5,054 nucleotides of DNA. It comes from Chlamydiota bacterium. GTDB taxonomy: Bacteria; Chlamydiota; Chlamydiia; Chlamydiales; Rhabdochlamydiaceae. This document shows, one piece after another, positions 1-5,054 of this stretch. The position numbers and the translations under genes are program-made. The notes beneath the pieces are model-generated. The model did not search any database and had not been told where the DNA came from. It saw nothing but the letters and a program-made list of their open reading frames with translations. How positions within the stretch are numbered: the stretch's first letter is position 1; each line of letters begins with the position of its first letter. The stretch spans positions 1-5,054 of the forward strand of contig VGMB01000134.1 of assembly GCA_016866585.1 (NCBI GenBank). The letters are read 5' to 3'.

Positions 1-1088
1 TTAGCATCAAATCCTTCATTGAAAAATTCAATTACGGAATCAATAAGAACCTGATCTTCATATTTTTTTTCTTCAGTAGGTGCTGACAATCTTGCAAAAT
101 AGGTACTTGGACGAGCTATATCCAAACTCTGCAGTACTTCTTTGATATCCAAAGACAAGGGATCTGTATGTTGAATACTTTGAAAATGGTATATAGAGTC
201 TAATAGCTCTCCAACAACACCTACATCAGAAGATCTGTCCTGTTCACTAAAGATTTTATCAACCTTTACAAAAAGCTCAGGAGCCATAACAACAACGAGA
301 TTATATAATATTTCAGCCTTCTGCTCTTGGGTAGAAGCTTCTGGCTTTATTTTCTGATACCAAAAAGCAATAGCTTCTTTTTGCTTTTGTGTTAGAGCAT
401 CATAGGCCATAAACAGCGTCAGGCGTTTTTTGTATTCGGGTTTGAAATTAGAAATAACAAACGTAAAGAAGGCATGTCTTTGGCCTTGATCTTCTATGTT
501 ATTAAACTTTGCAAACAACAAAACCAGTTGGTGTACTGTATATCGAGATAAAAACATCTCAGAAAAATAATTTATGACAGACACACGGGATGTCGGGGCA
601 ACTAAATCCGAGACATTAATGACAAACCGAAAAAAAGAATCTCCGTTACTTTTTGAAGGTGGCATTTTTACTAAAAGAGAGCAAATATCAAGACATTCAC
701 GAGCAGAAAACCTTTGAAGAGCGGTTACAATTAGGCTTATTTCATGCTCAGAAAACCAACAATGTGGATCAATAGCCTCAAGAATAGTATGAGCATCTTC
801 CTCTGACATGAATGTCCCTAAAGAACAAAAAAGAGAATGCTTTTGAAAAAGTAGAATAGAGCTCGATACAACTTGGGAACAGCTTTCTTCAGAAGTAGCA
901 GAAGTAATCCTCTCTTTTAAGGAGAGGAAATCGGGCTTCCTATATCCAAGATCTTGTTTCTCTAAAGTTTGGTCTAGAATTGAGTTGATCCTAGTCCTTA
1001 TTGAATACACATCCTGTCCCAACAAAAGTTGAGAAGAGATAGTTGTCATCTGACTAATAGCTACATCAACAAAAGATTTGCTAGACAT
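1..1088 (-). CDS. Gene C: alpha-helical repeat (solenoid-like) protein, unknown function, 3' end outside the window
   Basis: The frame is open from an ATG at 1088-1086 to the left edge, giving 362 complete codons with no stop, so the C-terminus is missing. An in-frame TAA at 1094-1092, two codons upstream, makes this the most upstream ATG; the next in-frame ATG is codon 14. Neither has a Shine-Dalgarno motif. The product begins MSSKSFVDVA. Residues ~88-275 are amphipathic helices in which a short Ser/Pro-containing turn recurs near residues 95, 128, 165, 198, 233 and 270, spaced 33-37 residues apart. Similar spacing occurs in the upstream neighbour B. The last ~70 visible residues are more polar, with an acidic/lysine stretch around 339-346. 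I see no signal peptide, membrane span or catalytic motif, and I do not recognise the family. A cytoplasmic or secreted-effector scaffold made of stacked helices is an inference. It lies 77 bases downstream of B on the same strand, so it may share B's transcript or use its own promoter in the gap. Confidence 0.85.
   Translation of the reverse strand, partial: MSSKSFVDVAISQMTTISSQLLLGQDVYSIRTRINSILDQTLEKQDLGYRKPDFLSLKERITSATSEESCSQVVSSSILLFQKHSLFCSLGTFMSEEDAHTILEAIDPHCWFSEHEISLIVTALQRFSARECLDICSLLVKMPPSKSNGDSFFRFVINVSDLVAPTSRVSVINYFSEMFLSRYTVHQLVLLFAKFNNIEDQGQRHAFFTFVISNFKPEYKKRLTLFMAYDALTQKQKEAIAFWYQKIKPEASTQEQKAEILYNLVVVMAPELFVKVDKIFSEQDRSSDVGVVGELLDSIYHFQSIQHTDPLSLDIKEVLQSLDIARPSTYFARLSAPTEEKKYEDQVLIDSVIEFFNEGFDA
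264..827 (-). other. Region of C encoding about six ~35-residue helix-turn-helix units
   Basis: This segment covers residues ~88-275 of C. Turns fall near S95, S128, P165, I198, T233 and P270 (for example LIVTALQRFSARECLD and LYNLVVVMAPELFVKV), spaced 33, 37, 33, 35 and 37 residues. The units share little identity beyond hydrophobic spacing, so the call rests on periodicity. The period matches that of the array in B. Confidence 0.4.
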
Positions 1089-1165
1089 ATTTTATAAAGT
1101 AATTGCAATTTTTCACGGTCTATTTTAAATAAAAAAACCGAATAAACTCAATAAAAATTAAAGAT
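1089..1165 (-). promoter_or_regulatory. Gap between B and C with a possible sigma70-like promoter for C
   Basis: This 77-base gap is extremely AT-rich. Read on the minus strand it has TTGAGT at 1151-1146 (four of six bases match the -35 consensus), an 18-base spacer, and TAAAAT at 1127-1122 (five of six match the -10 consensus). Transcription would begin near 1115 and leave a leader of about 27 bases before C. A perfect 10-base palindrome, AATTGCAATT, lies at 1101-1110 within that leader. No ribosome-binding motif is present before the C start. In such AT-rich DNA, promoter-like matches arise easily by chance, so co-transcription from upstream remains equally likely. Confidence 0.3.
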
Positions 1166-4100
1166 TTACACAACTTCAATTCGCTCGTCTTGGCATGGAG
1201 CGATAAGCAGTAAAAATTGATTAGGGGTTAATTTCAAAACCTCTAAAAAGACGCTATCTCTAAACTCCTCAATTTCCTTGGATTCACCCCAGAAGGAATC
1301 TGCACCCATGCTAATGTTATGCAAGGGATCTACATGCAATAAAGAAGCAGAACAGCTGTAGACCAACTTTTTAAAAAAAGGATTCATAGCATCGAAATGT
1401 AAATTAAAATTTTTCAAAGAAATCTCACCTATTAATTTAGAATAGAGCTCAGACATAGTTTTACATACGGCAAACAACTTACATTTAGTATCCAAGTCTG
1501 CATCGGGATTAGAAAACTCTTGAGTTGCATCATTCAAAGAAAAACCAACAGAACGTAGTCGGATCAAAAGGCCATGGTAATGCTTAATAATAGAGTTTAG
1601 GATCGAAGACTCGAGAAATGAGACACTTGATAGGTTGATCCCAGATGGATGGGAAAGTTGGATTAAGTAACTAAGCCTATTTATTTTATTCAACTCTGAA
1701 GGCAAATAGGAAACCAACTCAAAAAATGAAAGCATTTTTATGACCCCATAGGGTTTTAGACCCAGTGGAGAAGACTCTTCATTCAAGATGTAAACATCCA
1801 TAAGATCATCACGAGTAAATATCAAATTATCAATACAGGAAATTAAATGCTGTTTTTTTTGTACTCCAAAACACTCAAAACTATCTTGAATATGCGCTAT
1901 GAGTTCATATATGCTCATGGATTCAAAAATTTTATTAATAATGTCCTCTGCTGAGTAGTTTAAAATTTTTGTATTTAAAAGTGAAAAATCAAAATCAAAC
2001 AATACTTTGTAATTTTTCTTTAGATGCGGGTAAACAAGATTTTTAATGTATTTTATATAAAGATCTTTATGTAGTAAAAGTTCTTGAAGCGAAAGCCCTG
2101 TTAAATCCATAAAAAAAGCCATAGAAGTTAGGATGTCCAGCTCAATATACTCGTCCAGTACTTCTGATACAAAGTCTCTAATCGCATGCCACTGAGGGCC
2201 TTTGGGCTTATCTTGCCCTAGGTGAAGCTTGCAGCTAACGGGCAAAGTATAATAAACATCTAAGACATCTTTTTTAAATTGCTCGATACCGGATAAAGAT
2301 AATAAATGAAGATTCATTATCTGGAGTTCTAATGTTGTTAAGACACAATCTGAGGGATTTGTATTTTGTATTTCCACAGCATGTGCCACGATCCGATGGA
2401 GACACGCTTGTTCTTTGGACATAACTCTTTGTGAGGATCCAAGCCAAATGTTTGAAAGAGTCTTTTCTTTTATTGATTCTAAAAGTATTTCATAAGAGAT
2501 GCCTTGGCTTTCTATAACCCTTCTATTTATGGGCTGCTCCAATTTTCTTTCTATACATTTATAGCAAGATAAAAGGAGATCTTTATGTAAATAGCTTTCA
2601 ACCTCTGAAGAAAATACATATTGGTTTACAGAAAAACTGAAAATTTTTTGACTTAAGTTAGTAACAATATCATCAATGATTTCACATAATAAAGAGGAAT
2701 CCTCGAAAGAGATCTTTTGAGTTGCTCTAAGCTGGAGAGACTCGAAAATTCTATATGGGTTAATCGCTTCATGAGATCTATAGCTAAACTCTACAACCTT
2801 TTTTGCTATGTTATGAAGCTGATCGTGGGGGTCTATGCCAAAAACATTTTTATAGTTAATAACATATTCAGCAAGATACCTTGCAAAAAACTTATCTGAT
2901 ACGGTTTGAAGCTGCCCAAGCAAATATATTTTCACATCTTGTCTGTACCCCGGACATTGAGTAAACATGTACTCTAAAAAATATAGAGAATCAATATTTT
3001 GTAACGATTGCCGAGCCTCCATCCCCTTTAATCCGACTAAAAATGGAATAACAATAGGTGAAGGGATAAAAAAGAGAAACTGAAGTAGTTCGATTTTTTT
3101 CTTCCTAGCAGTAACAGAATCGCTTTTCTCCAAAATATCAACTAGCATCATAGTAGGATAAAAAGAAAGACCTGCAGCTATCAAAGCAAGTGTATTTTTA
3201 TCTTTCAAAGACAACCCTACTAGCGATGGCTGCATCGCTCGATATACTTCATTCCTATTTTTTATTGGCAACAAGGAGTAGACTGAAAAAAAATGTGTGA
3301 TTTTTGAAGGCCTAAGGATATAATTTAGAGGCTCATTTTCAAAAAGCTTTATTAAAAAAGGCTTAGCCTGAGAAAAAAACTCTTGCCTATTTTGAGAGGA
3401 ATGCTGAGCTAAATGACAGATTAGTTTTTCAACGCCAAAAGAATCATCAACAAGTTGGATTATCTCCCAAACCAAGGAGCAGGTCTCTTTTTTATCTTTA
3501 TGGGGAACATTTTGTATAGCTGTCAATATAGAGAGTCTCTGTATGGCATTTGTTGTTTTTAAAGCTATAGGTAATGCTAGGACACAAAGATGTTGAGCTT
3601 CGGACTCAGAGATATTCGTAAAATAATCAAGAATATCTAACCTCTCTTGGCATGTATAAGAAGCATCGTTAAGATCTACAGCGTGAAGTAAAACATCCCC
3701 TCGATCTTTTCTTATAATATCAAGACTTCGCTTTGCTATGGAGTTAATATCAGATATTGTATCAAGGGCTATAGTGAGATCTGCAACAACTTTGCATAGT
3801 AATTTCCTACAAGAATCTGGAAAACTGCATACAAGCGATGCTAGAATATCTATACTATTTAGGTCTTTGCAATTGAGGGTAAGAGGATGTACGTACTCCA
3901 GCATCCCGAGGAATTCAAAAACAGAGTTTTTAGGTAATACATGTAAAATTGGGGTAATATCTCTTGAAGAAGTTCCACAAAATTTATAAAGCAGATCCAA
4001 GATCTTCTCTATACAATTAACAGGATGATCACAAGCTAAAAATAAAAACTTTTCGATAAGCTTACTATCATAGACTAATGTATGAACCAATTTTTTCAAA

Positions 4101-4483
4101 AAGATCATTCTTTTTGCGCTAGGGATTTTCTTAAGCAAATCCAGAAATATCGATCTATCTAAGGGCTTGATGATCTGATCGTACAAAGGAGCGCAAATTT
4201 CAAATAAAGAAAGAGCCTCATTACAATCTAAAATCCCCTTAAAACTTTCAATAAAAACATGCTTAGAAAATACCCTCTTTACTTTATCTAAAATCGCAGT
4301 ATCAGGAATGGACGTATCTAAACAGATCCTTTTTAAATCGACGCCTTCTAAATCAACTTCAGCTAAATAGCCAATTACTTCTTTTATCTCACTACCAATA
4401 GCAGAAGTGTCCAAGCTCTTTGCAGAAAGAGCCTGGAAGGTAGCAATTTTTTCTACAGCGCTAGAAAATAATAATAGGTTCAT
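1166..4483 (-). CDS. Gene B: large (1105-residue) alpha-solenoid-like protein of unknown function
   Basis: This is one uninterrupted frame from an ATG at 4483-4481 to TAA at 1168-1166. The next in-frame Met is residue 126, and an in-frame TAA lies two codons upstream, so the start is fixed if the gene is intact. No Shine-Dalgarno motif precedes it. Residues ~113-535 show a repeated pattern: an amphipathic helix, a turn usually holding Pro or Ser, often Arg/Lys four residues later, then a second helix. Turn markers fall near P121, P154, P184, P222, ~257, S292, P327, S362, P406, F441, P474 and P511, mostly about 35 apart. Residues ~590-1105 remain helical but lose the regular period, apart from an isolated similar turn at P928. 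The roughly 27 cysteines are scattered rather than arranged as metal sites. The opening MNLLLFSSAV lacks the basic residues of a signal peptide, and no membrane span is obvious. Family knowledge suggests solenoids act as protein-binding scaffolds; the partner is unknown. It follows A after three bases, pointing to coupled translation, or to one gene split by a stop. Confidence 0.93.
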   Translation of the reverse strand: MNLLLFSSAVEKIATFQALSAKSLDTSAIGSEIKEVIGYLAEVDLEGVDLKRICLDTSIPDTAILDKVKRVFSKHVFIESFKGILDCNEALSLFEICAPLYDQIIKPLDRSIFLDLLKKIPSAKRMIFLKKLVHTLVYDSKLIEKFLFLACDHPVNCIEKILDLLYKFCGTSSRDITPILHVLPKNSVFEFLGMLEYVHPLTLNCKDLNSIDILASLVCSFPDSCRKLLCKVVADLTIALDTISDINSIAKRSLDIIRKDRGDVLLHAVDLNDASYTCQERLDILDYFTNISESEAQHLCVLALPIALKTTNAIQRLSILTAIQNVPHKDKKETCSLVWEIIQLVDDSFGVEKLICHLAQHSSQNRQEFFSQAKPFLIKLFENEPLNYILRPSKITHFFSVYSLLPIKNRNEVYRAMQPSLVGLSLKDKNTLALIAAGLSFYPTMMLVDILEKSDSVTARKKKIELLQFLFFIPSPIVIPFLVGLKGMEARQSLQNIDSLYFLEYMFTQCPGYRQDVKIYLLGQLQTVSDKFFARYLAEYVINYKNVFGIDPHDQLHNIAKKVVEFSYRSHEAINPYRIFESLQLRATQKISFEDSSLLCEIIDDIVTNLSQKIFSFSVNQYVFSSEVESYLHKDLLLSCYKCIERKLEQPINRRVIESQGISYEILLESIKEKTLSNIWLGSSQRVMSKEQACLHRIVAHAVEIQNTNPSDCVLTTLELQIMNLHLLSLSGIEQFKKDVLDVYYTLPVSCKLHLGQDKPKGPQWHAIRDFVSEVLDEYIELDILTSMAFFMDLTGLSLQELLLHKDLYIKYIKNLVYPHLKKNYKVLFDFDFSLLNTKILNYSAEDIINKIFESMSIYELIAHIQDSFECFGVQKKQHLISCIDNLIFTRDDLMDVYILNEESSPLGLKPYGVIKMLSFFELVSYLPSELNKINRLSYLIQLSHPSGINLSSVSFLESSILNSIIKHYHGLLIRLRSVGFSLNDATQEFSNPDADLDTKCKLFAVCKTMSELYSKLIGEISLKNFNLHFDAMNPFFKKLVYSCSASLLHVDPLHNISMGADSFWGESKEIEEFRDSVFLEVLKLTPNQFLLLIAPCQDERIEVV
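2879..4147 (-). other. Region of B encoding about twelve ~35-residue helix-turn-helix units
   Basis: This segment covers residues ~113-535 of B. Representative turns are FLDLLKKIPSAKR (P121), ILASLVCSFPDSCRK (P222), ILTAIQNVPHKDKK (P327), FFSVYSLLPIKNRNE (P406) and FLEYMFTQCPGYRQD (P511). All follow hydrophobic-helix, Pro, three residues, usually Arg/Lys, helix. Spacing between successive turns is 30-44 residues and most often 35. The units are divergent, and I see no conservation at the DNA level, so the array is old. The pattern does not show the small-residue signature of canonical TPRs, so HEAT-like or a lineage-specific helical repeat fits better. Confidence 0.6.
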
Positions 4484-4486
4484 AGT

Positions 4487-5035
4487 TTACATCATCGCGT
4501 ACTGAAGGGCTGAAATCCGAATCTCTTTCATAAGAAGCTGACCAAATCCATCTTTACCCAAAAAAATCCCCTCACCTTCTTGCACATCATCACCTGTGAG
4601 GCCACACGCTCTAGCAGTAGCGTCAAAAACCAACTTCTTAATATCTTCTTGCAGAAGCGAAAAAGTCTCTATGATATCGTCACCACCTTCTTTAGAGATC
4701 TCATCAAGCAAAATAGCAAGAATTGATCTTGAAACAGCTTCCTTGCGAATAGAGTTTGACACTTCCTTTATGTGTCCCTCAAACCCTTTCTGTCCATATC
4801 TTATGTCGAAAAGTGTTTTTTTCCCTGCCTTTTTTTGAATATTATAAACTAAATAATAAATCTGATTTTTTATCTTTGCGGGTATAGAGAACCACTCATT
4901 TTCAAAGGGTTCTTCTTTATCTATGTTATCTACTATATCACTAAGAGCTAATATCACCTGGCGTACAGGGGCAAACTTTGTTTTAGAAACAAATTGACTA
5001 GCCTTAGATACGAGCAAAGCGTTTTTGTAGAACAT
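4487..5035 (-). CDS. Gene A: small helical protein of unknown function, N-terminus uncertain and possibly outside the window
   Basis: From the ATG at 5035-5033 the frame gives 182 codons ending in TAA at 4489-4487. The frame stays open upstream to the right edge (six more codons, reading YFSDYL), and the 19 bases before the ATG contain no Shine-Dalgarno motif. The real start may therefore lie beyond the window, and this may be the C-terminal part of a longer protein. The product is charged and mainly helical. A helix at ~24-40 precedes a helix around 53-70 ending in a Lys-rich stretch (QKKAGKK). Further helices lie at ~88-113 and ~119-143, followed by a Gly/Asp/Glu-rich loop at ~145-165 (GLTGDD, GEGIFLGKDGFG) and a short helical tail ending ALQYAMM. 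There is no signal peptide, membrane span or recognised catalytic motif, and I cannot name a family. Its stop is one codon from the start of B in the same frame, so the two are almost certainly co-transcribed and perhaps functionally paired. Confidence 0.75.
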   Translation of the reverse strand: MFYKNALLVSKASQFVSKTKFAPVRQVILALSDIVDNIDKEEPFENEWFSIPAKIKNQIYYLVYNIQKKAGKKTLFDIRYGQKGFEGHIKEVSNSIRKEAVSRSILAILLDEISKEGGDDIIETFSLLQEDIKKLVFDATARACGLTGDDVQEGEGIFLGKDGFGQLLMKEIRISALQYAMM

Positions 5036-5054
5036 AAGGTAATCGGAAAAGTAG

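Noticed and set aside
1..3. TTA at the left edge as the stop codon of C
   Set aside because: It is out of phase: the codons of C occupy positions 3-5, 6-8 and so on, so the gene continues past the edge.
363..388. Inverted repeat AAAAGCAA / TTGCTTTT with a 10-base spacer inside C
   Set aside because: It is an 8-base arm in AT-rich coding sequence that the codons themselves explain; no second copy or regulatory context was seen.
1116..1140. Hairpin CGGT...ACCG with a run of seven T (minus strand) as a terminator of B
   Set aside because: The stem has only four solid pairs, then mismatches, and the T run lies inside the loop side rather than after the stem, so it does not look like an intrinsic terminator.
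2717..2899. Plus-strand open frame of 60 codons inside B
   Set aside because: It lies wholly antisense to the long B frame, is short, and has no supporting promoter or recognisable product; it is a shadow frame.
3738..3989. Plus-strand open frame of 83 codons inside B
   Set aside because: It is antisense to the solenoid region of B, and its product is Ser/Arg-rich in the way expected of a reverse-complement reading; no independent evidence supports it.
4450..4483. Signal peptide at the N-terminus of B (MNLLLFSSAV)
   Set aside because: There is no basic n-region, the hydrophobic stretch is only about five residues, and it is followed at once by a Glu-Lys pair typical of a cytoplasmic helix.
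4596..4838. Plus-strand open frame of 80 codons inside A
   Set aside because: It is antisense to A, with no ribosome-binding motif or recognisable domain; A has the more protein-like composition.

Overview
The window is about 5 kb of AT-rich DNA (roughly mid-30s % G+C by eye). All of its convincing coding sequence is on the minus strand, read from right to left. There are three protein genes, called here A (4487-5035, 182 codons, perhaps longer), B (1166-4483, 1105 codons) and C (1-1088, 362 codons visible, running off the left edge). I recognise none of them as a named family. No RNA gene, mobile element, CRISPR array or long DNA repeat is visible.

Layout, in the direction of transcription. 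A enters from the right edge, where its frame is still open. It ends in TAA at 4489-4487. One codon later, in the same frame, B begins, so a single stop codon is all that separates A from a very long continuous frame. B fills most of the window. A 77-base AT-rich gap (1089-1165) follows, with a possible promoter, and then C starts.

What the proteins look like. B and C lack visible catalytic motifs, P-loops, cysteine/histidine metal clusters, convincing signal peptides and membrane spans. Both are built from amphipathic helices with a recurring helix-turn-helix spacing of about 35 residues. This is best seen in B (residues ~113-535), and C has a similar, weaker rhythm (residues ~88-275). That is the look of an alpha-solenoid of HEAT/TPR/PPR-like geometry, usually a protein-binding scaffold. 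A is a smaller, charged, mostly helical protein without a clear repeat. By inference the three genes form one co-oriented set whose products may work together as helical scaffold or interaction proteins. No biochemical role can be assigned from sequence alone.

Organism. The genetic code looks standard bacterial. The low G+C, the large helical proteins of unknown family and the absence of Shine-Dalgarno motifs before all three starts would fit an intracellular or host-associated bacterium, for example Chlamydiae-like, Legionella-like or Amoebophilus/Dependentiae-like lineages. This is a weak inference and I cannot name the taxon.
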